Assembly: GCF_018327685.1 (NCBI RefSeq)
Contig: NZ_BNEL01000001.1
Span: 1,736,001 to 1,800,000, forward strand
Length of the DNA stretch: 64,000 bases
Direction: 5' to 3'
From: Streptomyces sp. TS71-3
GTDB lineage: Bacteria > Actinomycetota > Actinomycetes > Streptomycetales > Streptomycetaceae
The notes below the pieces were generated by a model. The model searched no databases and had not been told where the DNA came from. It was given only the letters and a program-made list of their open reading frames with translations. How positions within the stretch are numbered: the first letter of the stretch is position 1; the number at the start of each line of letters is the position of its first letter. Shown here in pieces: positions 32,656 to 41,800 of this stretch. A program made the translations under genes and the position numbers.

Positions 32656-33044
32656 GGTGCTGGCCTCCCTCGGCCGGGATGACGCGCCATATCGCGTCTC
32701 TCGTGAAACACGATATATCGCGGAGGCGGAAAGTCAAGACACCCTTTCGGGTGTGCGGGGGAGCGGGTGCGGGGGAGCGGGCGTGGGAGGTGGCATCCGC
32801 GCCCGGCGTATACGACGCGCTTGTGCGCCCCATACGCGATATGCGCCCCCTGATCGGGGGGTTCTCGTCTCCATCGGGGGCTCTCGTCTCCCGCGACCGG
32901 GCTTCTCCTCTCACGCCCCGATCCCGGCTGCCCCGGAATCCCCTGTCAGTGCCTCACGGGAGACTGCGTTCCGGGGTCAGGGCCCCGAGCCCGGCGGCAG
33001 GCGGACGGTGCCGGCGGCAACCCACCACTCATGGAGGCGGACCG
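32656..33044. other. Divergent intergenic region of DUF4097-PadR operon and beta-lactamase gene
   Basis: About 390 bases. The left part has ATATCGCG-type palindromic sequence (separate entry), and a further CATACGCGATATGCG stretch lies near 32830-32844. The right part leads to the beta-lactamase ribosome site. No gene is supported. Confidence 0.5.
32688..32720. promoter_or_regulatory. Candidate PadR operator (ATATCGCG ... CGATATATCG)
   Basis: A perfect 10-bp palindrome CGATATATCG lies at 32711-32720. A related CATATCGCG half lies at 32688-32696, about 35-65 bases upstream of the DUF4097 start. AT-rich palindromes of this kind are used by PadR regulators; binding here is inferred. Confidence 0.55.
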
Positions 33045-34268
33045 ATGGCTGACCTGGACGACATCCTTGCCGCGCACGTCGGGGACGGGAGCGGGGACGG
33101 CGGAACGGTGCCGGGCGCGGTCGTCCTGGTCGCGCGCGGCGACCAGGTCGACGCCCGGGCGGCCGGCCGTGCCGACACCGCGGGCGGCCCGCCCGTCGCC
33201 AGAGACTCGATCTTCCGCATCGCGTCGGTCACCAAGCCCGTCGCCGCCGCCGCGGTCATGATGCTCGTCGAGGACGGGCGGATCGCGCTGGACGACCCCA
33301 TCGGCACCTGGCTGCCGGAACTCGCCGCGCCCTCCGTCGTCCGGACCCCCGGCAGCCCGATCGACGACACCGTTCCCGCCGAGCGGTCGATCACCGTGCG
33401 GGACCTGCTGGAGTTCCGCGCCGGCTGGGGCTTCCCGACCGACTTCACGCTGCCCGTGCTCGCGCCGCTGTTCGGCGTGCTCCAGCAAGGGGCGCCGCGG
33501 CCGCAGCTCGCGCCCGAAACGGACACCTGGATCCGGGAGCTGGCGCGGGTGCCGATGATCCACCAGCCCGGCGAGGCCTGGCTCTACAACACCTGCTCGG
33601 ACATCCAGGGCGTGCTGATCGCCAGGGCCTCGGGCCAGGGGCTGCCCGAGTTCCTCCAGGAGCGGATCTTCGAGCCGCTCGGCATGGTGGACACCGGCTT
33701 CGCGGTGCCGACCGGCAAGCTCGACAGGTTCACCAGCCTGTACCGGGCGCCCGAGGGAGGCGGCCTCGAACGCGTCGACGCGCCCGACGGGCAGTGGAGC
33801 AGCCTGCCCCCGTTCCCCTCCGGTGCGGGTGGCCTGGTGTCCACGGCGGACGACCTGCTGGCCTTCGGCCGGATGCTGCTCTCCGGGGGATCGGCCGGTG
33901 ACCGCAGGCTGCTGTCGGCCGAGTCGGTGCGCGAGATGATCACCAACCGGCTTCCGTCGGAGCAGCGTGAGGTGAGCGCGCTCTTCCTGGAGGGCCAGGG
34001 GTGGGGGTACGGCGGCGCGGTCGACGTGGCGCGCGTGCATCCCTGGAGCGTGCCCGGGCGCTACGGCTGGGTGGGTGGCACCGGGACCTCCGCACACATC
34101 ATTCCGGCCACCGGGACGGTCGCCGTCCTGCTCACCCAGGTGGAGATGAGGGGGCCCACCTCGCCCGCGGTGATGCGGGACTTCTGGCGGTATGCCGCGG
34201 GCAGGCCCGGGGGCCTGGAGGTGCCGGGGCCGGGGCTCCGTGGTCCGGGGGCTCGGGGGACTGAGTGA
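33045..34268 (+). CDS. Serine beta-lactamase-fold hydrolase (class C/EstB-like)
   Basis: A 407-residue protein of the beta-lactamase/D-alanyl-D-alanine carboxypeptidase (PF00144) family. The catalytic SxxK is in RIASVTKPVAAAA. The second motif YxN is in AWLYNTCSDIQGV, with the Tyr as proton acceptor. An HxG-like GTGTSAHIIPATG is the third block near residue 350. There is no signal peptide, so it is more likely a cytosolic esterase or transacylase (EstB/LovD-like) than a secreted beta-lactamase. The ATG at 33045 has a GGAGGCGG site; a longer frame upstream overlaps the divergent promoter and is rejected. Confidence 0.88.
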   Translation: MADLDDILAAHVGDGSGDGGTVPGAVVLVARGDQVDARAAGRADTAGGPPVARDSIFRIASVTKPVAAAAVMMLVEDGRIALDDPIGTWLPELAAPSVVRTPGSPIDDTVPAERSITVRDLLEFRAGWGFPTDFTLPVLAPLFGVLQQGAPRPQLAPETDTWIRELARVPMIHQPGEAWLYNTCSDIQGVLIARASGQGLPEFLQERIFEPLGMVDTGFAVPTGKLDRFTSLYRAPEGGGLERVDAPDGQWSSLPPFPSGAGGLVSTADDLLAFGRMLLSGGSAGDRRLLSAESVREMITNRLPSEQREVSALFLEGQGWGYGGAVDVARVHPWSVPGRYGWVGGTGTSAHIIPATGTVAVLLTQVEMRGPTSPAVMRDFWRYAAGRPGGLEVPGPGLRGPGARGTE

Positions 34269-34710
34269 TCGGCCACCACTCGCCTGCGGCGGGCCTCCGG
34301 AGGGTGCGTCTTGCGGGCTCGGTGCGACTACCGGGCGGTGCGTCCTGGTTGCTCCCCCACTGCCCTGAAGGCGTGGGAGGTACCCCCATCCCCGCGCCCC
34401 TTGTCGCGCCCACGCGCGGCGGAGCCGCACATCGAGTACAGCCCCGCGCGTCTTTGGGGCGCGAACCGTTCGGCCCTTGCTGTTTCGTGTGCGGCTGTCG
34501 GGTGAATGGTGGCTGGTCGCGCAGTTCCCCGCGCCCCTTCAGAGCGCCCGGGACCGTTCAGCGCAAGCCGCAAGCCGCAAGCCGCAACCCCTCCGCACCT
34601 CAGCCGGGACCCAGGGCCCCGCCCGCGCCGGACGCGGCCCAAGCCCCGCCCCCGCCGGACACGGCCCCGGGCCCCGGCCCGGCGGACGCCGCCCCCGCCC
34701 CCGGCCCCGC
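34269..34710. other. Intergenic region with both repeat families
   Basis: About 440 bases. It contains the GCTCCCCCACTGCC element at 34351-34402 and one reversed GCGCAGTTCCCCGCGCCCCTT element near 34515-34536. A run of CGCAAGC/CAAGCCGCA repeats (34560-34585) and a Pro-coding-like GCCCCGCC-rich tract (34615-34715) follow. No gene is supported. Confidence 0.55.
34351..34402 (+). repeat. GCTCCCCCACTGCC dispersed element, copy 2
   Basis: Reads GCTCCCCCACTGCCCTGAAG, GCGTGGGAGGTACCCCCATC and CCCGCGCCCCTT. It differs from copy 3 at 56124 by only a base or two, and from copy 1 in the CGCACC end. Confidence 0.85.
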
Positions 34711-34899
34711 CTACTCCCCGTCCTCGTCCTCCTCGTCGTCCAGCCGTGCCAGCCACGTGGCCAGGCGTTCGACGGGGATCTCGAAGTCCGGGTTGAGGTC
34801 GACGAACGTACGCAGTTGTTCGGCGAGCCACTCGAAAGTGATCTCCTCCTCGCCGCGCCGTTTCTCCAGTTCCTCGATGCCGCGGTCGGTGAAGTACAA
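34711..34899 (-). CDS. DUF6104-like small acidic protein
   Basis: A 62-residue protein that I recognise as the small conserved streptomycete family DUF6104. It reads MYFTDRGIEELEKRRGEEE, WLAEQLRTFVDLNPDFE, PVERLATWLARLDD and ends in a run of Asp/Glu. It is predicted to be all-helical. A TTG at 34899 with AGGAG eight bases upstream is the only plausible start. It is divergent from the trypsin-co-occurring-domain gene of the conflict module; whether it belongs to that module is unknown. Confidence 0.8.
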   Translation of the reverse strand: MYFTDRGIEELEKRRGEEEITFEWLAEQLRTFVDLNPDFEIPVERLATWLARLDDEEDEDGE

Positions 34900-35092
34900 C
34901 AGTTGCTCCTGATGCGGATGGGGCGTGCCCCGCTGCCTATGGCTTCAGGGTAGGCGACCTGCGGATGTACCGGTTTCCCGACGATGCCGTCTCGTCCGCA
35001 ACCGGCGGGGACACCAGCCTCGTCGCGATTCATGTGGGCTCCGGAACGGAAGTGTCGGTCCAGGGCGCCGGACGGGGGAGTTGGTGATCGGG

Positions 35093-35566
35093 ATGAGTCA
35101 CATTCAGGAGATCGAGCTGCCGGACGGCACCGTCGTCCTGGCCAGGCTCACCACGCCCGATGTCTACGGTTCAGACGACCAGGACGTCGGTGTGTTCGAC
35201 ACGGCCACCGCCAAGGTCGAGCAGCTCGGTGAGCTGATCACCGCGGTCGGCTCCAGCGTGCTGGCCGCGGCCCGCGCCGCGGGGCCCGACGAGGCCGCGG
35301 TCACCTTCGGCGTGGAGTTGACCGCCAGGTCGGGCAGGGCCCTTGCGGTGCTCGCCGAGGGGGAGGCCAAGGCCGCCGTCCAGGTGACCCTCACCTGGCA
35401 CATGGACGAGCGGTCGCGAACCAGCCGCGAACGTGCCGACAATGCTTCTGGTGCCCCGGCCGACGACGCCCCACCGGTGACCCCCACACCGCGCGTCCCG
35501 GCCGACGGCGCGTCGCCCGCAACGCCCGACGACCGCACTCCAGGGAGCGCGAGCGCCCATGCCTGA
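35093..35566 (+). CDS. Trypsin-co-occurring domain (CU044_2847-type) protein
   Basis: A 157-residue protein. The first ~105 residues form a small alpha/beta domain, IQEIELPDGTVVLARLT, a hydrophobic GELITAVGSSVLAAARA helix, EAAVTFGVELTARSGRALAV and KAAVQVTLTW. This is the trypsin-co-occurring domain 1 pattern (CU044_2847 family). The remaining ~50 residues are Pro/Ala/Asp/Thr-rich and disordered. It overlaps the trypsin-VMAP gene by 8 bases. By analogy with described conflict systems it may be the substrate or regulator of the adjacent protease. ATG at 35093 chosen; an in-frame GTG at 35084 is an alternative. Confidence 0.85.
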   Translation: MSHIQEIELPDGTVVLARLTTPDVYGSDDQDVGVFDTATAKVEQLGELITAVGSSVLAAARAAGPDEAAVTFGVELTARSGRALAVLAEGEAKAAVQVTLTWHMDERSRTSRERADNASGAPADDAPPVTPTPRVPADGASPATPDDRTPGSASAHA

Positions 35567-37550
35567 GCTGAACCTCTGGCTCGATGCGCATGCCCGCGCC
35601 GCCACCGTCCGCCTGCTGCCGGCCTCGGACGCAGGGGATCCCGCCGTTCCCATGTGGGGAAGCGGCTTCTTCGTGGCGCCCGGCTGGGTGGTGACCGCCG
35701 CCCATGTGCTCCGCCCCCATCTGGCAGGCGACCGGAACCTCACGTTCGCGGTATGCGGCGAGACGCAGGCCAACGACGCGATCCCGGTCCGGGCCCGGCT
35801 CGCCCAGTGGCTGATCACCGACCCGGGGGCCACCGAGGTGCCGCCCGGCGAGGACCTCGCCCTGGTGCGGCTGCTCGACGACGACGCCGAGCACGAGTGC
35901 GTCTGGCTGGTCGACCGCGCCGTGCAGCACGTCGGCGGCGTGGTGGCCTACGGCTACCGGCCCGGTGAGGGCGGCCACCCGGAGGCGGTGTCCTGGAGCG
36001 GCGACGCCGAGATCAACGTCCGCGACGGGTCGTACGGACTGCGTTTCAAACCCGACGTCGACTTCCCGGCCGGTGTCTCCGGCGGGCCGCTGCTCGACCC
36101 GGACACCGGCGCCGTGGTCGCCCTGATCAAGTCGCGCCGCAGGCAGCGCGACGGCGGCCTCGCCGTCTCGATCGCCGCGCTGCGCCGCTTCGGCCCGCTC
36201 TACGGCGAGGTGATGCGGGCGCACGACGCCTGGCACGGCCGCACGTCCGGGTCCGCCGGCTCCACCTGGGTCGACGCCCAGCAGGCCGTCGTGACGGGGA
36301 ACCGCCCCACCGGCGGCGAGGAGTGGACGCCGCACGACCGCCGGGCCGCGCTGCGCCGGCTCGCCGCGCTCCCCGCGCCGCCCGACGGGCCCACCGTGGC
36401 GATCCTCGCCCGCCAGGCCATCAGCGGGAACCGCTGGCCACAGGAGGGGCCCGAGCTGCACACCTGGCGGGACGGCCACGGCCTCCTCTACGAGGGCGGC
36501 CGGCCGATGGACTCCATGATCATGCTGCGCTACCTCCAGCTCGTCTCGCTCTACGTGCACCGCCGCGGCGGTGACGTGGACTCCCTCACCGACTGGGTCC
36601 AGGAGCGCCTGCACCGGCACACCTGGCCGCACATGGCCGCCTTCGTGACCGACGCCCGGCTGCCCGCGTCCCTGGAACCGGGCAAGGAGGACTCCGGCCG
36701 GATCGTCATCCCGTACCCGGGCCCGGGCGAGGGCCCCACCGTGGCGGTCCTGCTCGACCCGGTGATCGGCTCCGAACCGGCGCACTTCTTCTGGCAGGTG
36801 TGGGTCGACGACGGCGAGGGCGAGCCGGAGTTGCAGGCCGAGGACCGCTCCACGCACGGCCACCGGCCCGGCGACCTGGTGCAGGCCCTGCGCCGGCCGC
36901 TGATGGACGTCTTCCAGCGCCGGGACCGCGCGGGCCGGCCGGTTCCCCTCGAAATCGCGCTGCCCGCCGAGTACTTCGACATCGCCGTGCACCGCTGGCG
37001 CCTCAACGACATCGCGGCCCTGGACGACACGTACCACCTGGGCGCGCAACGCCGCGTCGTGCTGCGCGCCCTTGAGCGCCGGGGAGAACCGGACAAAAAG
37101 TGGCTCTCCCGCTGGGGCGCCATCGGCGAGCAGCGGCAGCTGACCGGGTGGCGCGTTCCGGAGCCCGGTGTGAGCCCCAGTGCGGGCCAGTTCCGTGACG
37201 CCTCGAACAACGCCGTCCCCGTCATCTGCCGCTCGGTGGGGCAGGGCCTCGGGCGCACGGCCCTCAGGCTCGCCCTGGAGAGCGGCCACGGCGTGGCCCT
37301 GTGGCGCGTCGACGGCCACGGCTCGGGGGGCTGCTCGGACTCCTGCGAGGACCTGCACGCCAAGACCAAGTGGCTCTTCGAGCCCCTGGAGTCCGTCACC
37401 GAACTGCCGGACCGGCTGCGCCAGCTGAGGCAGGAGATCAGCGAGAGGCACGTCGACCGCCGCTGGGCCGAGCCCCTGGCACTGCTCTACGACGACCCCA
37501 GGCGCCCGCTGCCCGCCGAGGACACCACACCCCTGGACGCGCCGCTGTGA
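35559..37550 (+). CDS. Trypsin-VMAP fusion protein (vWA-MoxR-associated protein)
   Basis: A 663-residue protein. Residues 1-215 form a trypsin-like serine protease domain with an apparently complete triad: His49 in WVVTAAHVLRP, Asp99 in PPGEDLALVRLL and Ser174 in FPAGVSGGPLLD. Residues ~255-340 form a helical middle segment (an effector-associated-domain-like region). Residues ~370-650 form the VMAP C-terminal domain (GPTVAVLLDPVIGSEPAHFF, LVQALRRPLMDVFQRRDRAG, PLEIALPAEYFDIAVHRWRL, RWAEPLALLYDDPRRPLP). There is no signal peptide, so it is cytosolic. It is followed by the MoxR and vWA genes, completing the ternary set described by Aravind's group. Probably a protease effector licensed by the other two. 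Confidence 0.9.
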   Translation: MPELNLWLDAHARAATVRLLPASDAGDPAVPMWGSGFFVAPGWVVTAAHVLRPHLAGDRNLTFAVCGETQANDAIPVRARLAQWLITDPGATEVPPGEDLALVRLLDDDAEHECVWLVDRAVQHVGGVVAYGYRPGEGGHPEAVSWSGDAEINVRDGSYGLRFKPDVDFPAGVSGGPLLDPDTGAVVALIKSRRRQRDGGLAVSIAALRRFGPLYGEVMRAHDAWHGRTSGSAGSTWVDAQQAVVTGNRPTGGEEWTPHDRRAALRRLAALPAPPDGPTVAILARQAISGNRWPQEGPELHTWRDGHGLLYEGGRPMDSMIMLRYLQLVSLYVHRRGGDVDSLTDWVQERLHRHTWPHMAAFVTDARLPASLEPGKEDSGRIVIPYPGPGEGPTVAVLLDPVIGSEPAHFFWQVWVDDGEGEPELQAEDRSTHGHRPGDLVQALRRPLMDVFQRRDRAGRPVPLEIALPAEYFDIAVHRWRLNDIAALDDTYHLGAQRRVVLRALERRGEPDKKWLSRWGAIGEQRQLTGWRVPEPGVSPSAGQFRDASNNAVPVICRSVGQGLGRTALRLALESGHGVALWRVDGHGSGGCSDSCEDLHAKTKWLFEPLESVTELPDRLRQLRQEISERHVDRRWAEPLALLYDDPRRPLPAEDTTPLDAPL

Positions 37551-37773
37551 ACGGTGTCCTGACCTCGGGGACCCTCGGCCCCGCCCGCCGTGCCGCGCAC
37601 CGCGGGCCGCTCGGCGACCGCCGCGGACGGGACGCCTGCCCTGCGGTGGATTGGCCGAGAACGCCCGTATGGAACACCTGGCCCGGGTACGTTTTCAGGG
37701 GCCCGTTGCGGGCGCCCGTCGCCCCGGTCGGCCAGGACGTCGTCTGCAACCGACCGTTGACGAGGAGCATCCC

Positions 37774-38832
37774 ATGACCGACTGGTTCATCTACCGGGGC
37801 ACCGGGGGGCCGGATCCGGACAAGATCAGGGAGCTGCCCGAGGCCCCGCCCTGGCGGCGGTTCGACGCCCCTGTCGTGCCCTACTCGGTGCCGCCGCTCG
37901 ACTCGTCGACGGCACGCAGGCTCGGCGCGCGCAGCGTCCCCCTGCCCGTTCAGGACGACGACACCCTCGAACTGATCAACGCCGCCCTCTACTTGCGGCG
38001 CCCCCTGCTCGTCACCGGACCGCCCGGCGCCGGGAAGTCGACGCTCGCGCACTCCATCGCGTACGAACTCGGCCTCGGCCGCGTCCTGGAATGGCCGATC
38101 GTCAGCCGCAGCGAGCTCAAGGACGGCCTCTACACGTACGACGCCATAGGACGGCTCCAAGACGCGCAGCTGGACCGCGCCCACGTCGCGTGGGAGAGCG
38201 AGGGACCGCACGGGGCGAGCCGCTCGTCCGACATCGGCCGCTACCTGAAGCTCGGCCCGCTCGGCACCGCCCTGGTGGCCGCCGAGCGGCCCCGCGTGCT
38301 GCTCATCGACGAGCTCGACAAGAGCGACATAGACCTGCCCAACGACCTCCTGAACGTCCTGGAGGAGGGCAGGTTCGGCATCCCCGAGCTGGAGCGGATC
38401 GCCGACCGGCCCGGCATGGAGACGGTCGAGATCCTCACGGACGACGGCCTGCGGGTGCCCGTCACCAACGGCCAGGTGCGCTGCCGCGCGTTCCCGTTCG
38501 TGGTGATGACCAGCAACCGCGAGCGGGAGTTCCCGGCGCCGCTGATGCGCCGCTGCATCCCGCTGACCCTGGAAGCGCCCCGCGACCAGCGGCTCGCCGC
38601 ACTCGTGCAGGCGCACTTCGGCACGGGCTCGTACGACGACAACCACGACATCGTCGACCAGTTCAGGCAGGCTGAGTCCGACGGCGCGCTGCGCCCCACC
38701 GACCAGTTGCTGAACGCGATCTTCCTCGCCCAGCACGCCGCGCGGGACGCCTCGCGCGACGTCACGGCACAGCGCGCCGGTATCGCCCAGCTGCTGATGC
38801 AGCCCCTGGACCCCGGGCCCAGGCCCAGGTGA
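37774..38832 (+). CDS. MoxR-family AAA+ ATPase
   Basis: A 352-residue AAA+ ATPase of the MoxR clade. Walker A is TGPPGAGKST (82-90), Walker B is LLIDELDK (176-183), and a sensor-1-like Asn is in FVVMTSNREREFP with the arginine in LMRRCIP. The N-terminal ~45 residues (WFIYRGTGGPDPDKIRELPE) are a specific extension seen in the VMAP-associated branch. It lies 223 bases after the VMAP gene and 4 bases before the vWA gene. In this system it should act with the vWA protein as a chaperone-like switch on the VMAP effector. The ATG at 37774 has a GAGGAG site. Confidence 0.93.
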   Translation: MTDWFIYRGTGGPDPDKIRELPEAPPWRRFDAPVVPYSVPPLDSSTARRLGARSVPLPVQDDDTLELINAALYLRRPLLVTGPPGAGKSTLAHSIAYELGLGRVLEWPIVSRSELKDGLYTYDAIGRLQDAQLDRAHVAWESEGPHGASRSSDIGRYLKLGPLGTALVAAERPRVLLIDELDKSDIDLPNDLLNVLEEGRFGIPELERIADRPGMETVEILTDDGLRVPVTNGQVRCRAFPFVVMTSNREREFPAPLMRRCIPLTLEAPRDQRLAALVQAHFGTGSYDDNHDIVDQFRQAESDGALRPTDQLLNAIFLAQHAARDASRDVTAQRAGIAQLLMQPLDPGPRPR

Positions 38833-38836
38833 CCCC

Positions 38837-41800
38837 ATGAGCAGCGTCGAGCCCACCCCCCGTCCGGCCGTGCCCGGGAGTCCGGACGGAGCGCGCGGCG
38901 ACGCCGCGGGCCAGGCGCTCGCGGCGCTGATCGCGCGGATGCGCGAGGCGGAGATCCCGCCGAGCGTCGAGGAGATGGCGGACGCGCTCTGGCTCGCCCG
39001 CTGGCTGCCGGACCCGGGCCAGGACGGGCCCGCCGACCAGGGGACCGACGACCGCACCCCGCCGGTGAAGCCCACCGACAGCAACGGCCGCGGGTACCGC
39101 CCCCCGCAGATGCCCCCGGCCGCCTCCCAGGAGGAGCACACGCTCGCCGAGCGGACCGAGCTCTTCGTCCGCGGTCCGGGCCCCGAGGCCGCGACCGAGC
39201 TGCGGCAGGTGCAGGTTCCCGCCGCGCCCGCCCTGCCGGAGCCGCTCGCGCTCCAGCACGGCCTGCGCATCCTCCAGCGCTACCGCGCTCCCGTGCGCCC
39301 CGTCTCCAGCACCACCCTCGACGAGGACCGCACCGCCGACCGGGCCGCCGAGTCCGGTCTCGTCCAGCCCGTGCTGCGCCCCGAACGGCGCCGCGAGGCC
39401 CGGCTGCTGCTGGTCATGGACGCCTCCACGTCCACCGTGGTGTGGCAGCAGGCGCTCGACGAGCTGCGTCAGGTCTGCGAGCGGGCCGGCGCGTTCCGCG
39501 AGGTGCAGGTCCAGTACCTGCACGCCACCGACGAGGGCCTGCCGGGCTACGCGCCGACCCCCGAGCGCACCGGCCCGCTGCACGCCCCCGAGCAGCTCAG
39601 CGACCCCACCGGGCGCCGGCTCACGCTCGTCCTCAGCGACTGCGCGGGGCCCATGTGGCGCAGCGGCCAGATCCACCGCCTGCTGTACCGGTGGGCCACC
39701 ACCGCGCCCGTCGCCGTCGTCCAGCCCCTGCCGCAGCGCATGTGGCTGCGCACCCACCTGCCGGCCCGGCGGGGCCAGCTCCACCGTCGCGAAGGGCCCG
39801 CCGGGCGCCTGGTGTTCACGCCCGAGCGCGGGCGCCTGGAGCCGGGCGCGCTGCCGGTGCCGGTGCTCGCGCTGCGCCGGTCCTCCGTCGAGGGATGGGC
39901 GCGGCTCGTGGCGGGCGCCACGGGGCAGAGCCTGATGGCCGCGGCCGGGTGGGTGCACGCGGCGCACCCCCCGGCCACCTCGCCCGTGCGGGCCGAGGAG
40001 GAGCTGTCCGGCGAGGACCGCGTGCGGGCCTTCGTGCGGCACGCCTCGCCGGACGCCCGCCGCCTCGCCTGCTACCTGTCCGCGGTGCCGCTGTTCCTGC
40101 CGGTGATGCAGCTCGTGCAGCGCGCCATGCTCGCCGGCACCGGGCCCGACGTGCTGTCCGAGGTGCTGCTCGGCGGGCTGCTCAAGCGCCGCGAGGACGC
40201 GGCCGACCCGCGTGCCGTGCGCTACGACTTCCTGCCCGGCGTCGCCGCCGAGCTGCGCAAGAGGCTCACGGCGGACGAGGCGAAGCTGCTGCTCAAGCAC
40301 TGCTCGGAGTACATCGAGCGGAGCTTCGGGCGCACCGCGCGGAACTTCCCCGCGCTGGCGGCCGCCTTCCTGCGCGGCGCCGTCGACCCGCAGGCGGTAC
40401 ACCCCGACCCCACCGAGCAGCCGGCGCCCGACGAGGAGCACGCGGGGCTGCGCGCCTTCGCCGAGGTCTCCTCCGACCTCCTGCGCGACCTGGGCCGGCG
40501 CACCCCCTGGCCGCTGCCCCGGCCGCCCGACCCCCGGCTCGGCGCCGACGAGCTGCTGGCCCGCGGCCGTGCCGCACTGCGCCACTACGAGGCCGAGGGC
40601 CTGGTCCGCGAGCTGGACGAGGCGGTGGCCCTCTTCAAGCAGGCGGCAGCCGTGGCCGGGCCGGCCGCCGAACGCGGCGCGGCCGCCGAGGAACTGGCGA
40701 ACGCCCTCCTGGCCCGCTGGCGGGTCCGCCGGGTCGGCGACGACCTCCGCGAGGCGCTCGACGTGCTGGCGGCCGAGCACGTCACCTCGCTGCGCGGGGG
40801 CCTGCTGAGGGGCACCATCCACTGGCTGCTCGCGGGGGAGCTGCACAGCTCGTGGCTCGGCGTCGACGACCTGCCGGACGGCGTGCGCCGCTGGGCGCGG
40901 GAGCACGCCGCGGCGGGGGAGCCGGCCACCGCCTGGGCGTTCTGCGAGCTGCTGCGCATGGCGGACGAGGAGCTCACCCGCGTGGTGTTCGGCGACGACC
41001 CGCCGTCCGCCACCGGCACGGGGTCGTACACGTCGCCCGGCACGCGCGCGGGTGCACCGCGCCAGGGGACGCCGTCCCCGCCCGCCCAGGGCATGGCCGA
41101 GACCGAGGGGCAGGGCATCGCGATGCCGGCGCAGAGCGGCGGCCCGAGCGCGCCGGGGAGCGCCCCGTCCCTGAACCTGCCGCCGCTCTCCTCCGGACCG
41201 CGCCGAGCCCTGTCCGCCGTGCTGGCCGGCGAGGACGCCGACCGGCGCCGGACGGCCGCCGACACCCTGCCCACCGTGCGCAGCGCCCTGGCGACCGCCG
41301 GGGCCCCGCTCGCCCGCCCCGACGGACCGCTGCGCGCCGCGGGCCCAGAGGACTGGTACCTCACGCACTTGCAGCGTGCCGCCGAGGCCTCCGTGGTGCG
41401 GCTGGAGTACCCCGACCCGGAACGCGGCCACCTGGTCCGCGGCCGCATCCTGCTGGAGCTGGCCACCCAGTACCTGGGGCGCGGCCCCGTCGAGCGGGAG
41501 GCCGGCCCCGACGAGGCGGCCGCCGCCGACGCGGGACGCGGCGCAGGCGAGCACCTGATGGCGGCGCTGAGCACGCCCGACGCGCTGCCGGCGCCCGAAC
41601 GCTGCCGTGCCTGGCTGGACATGGCCTCGGCGATCGAGACGTTCCGCACCACCGGCGAGGGCGCCGCCGAGCGGGACGGGGAGCCACCGCGGATCATGGA
41701 CGCCGTGGCGCAGGCGCTGGCCGCGGCCGGCGACGACGAGGACCTCCGCTTCGACTGCCACGTCATGGCGGCCCGGCTGCACCGCGACCGCTACGACACC

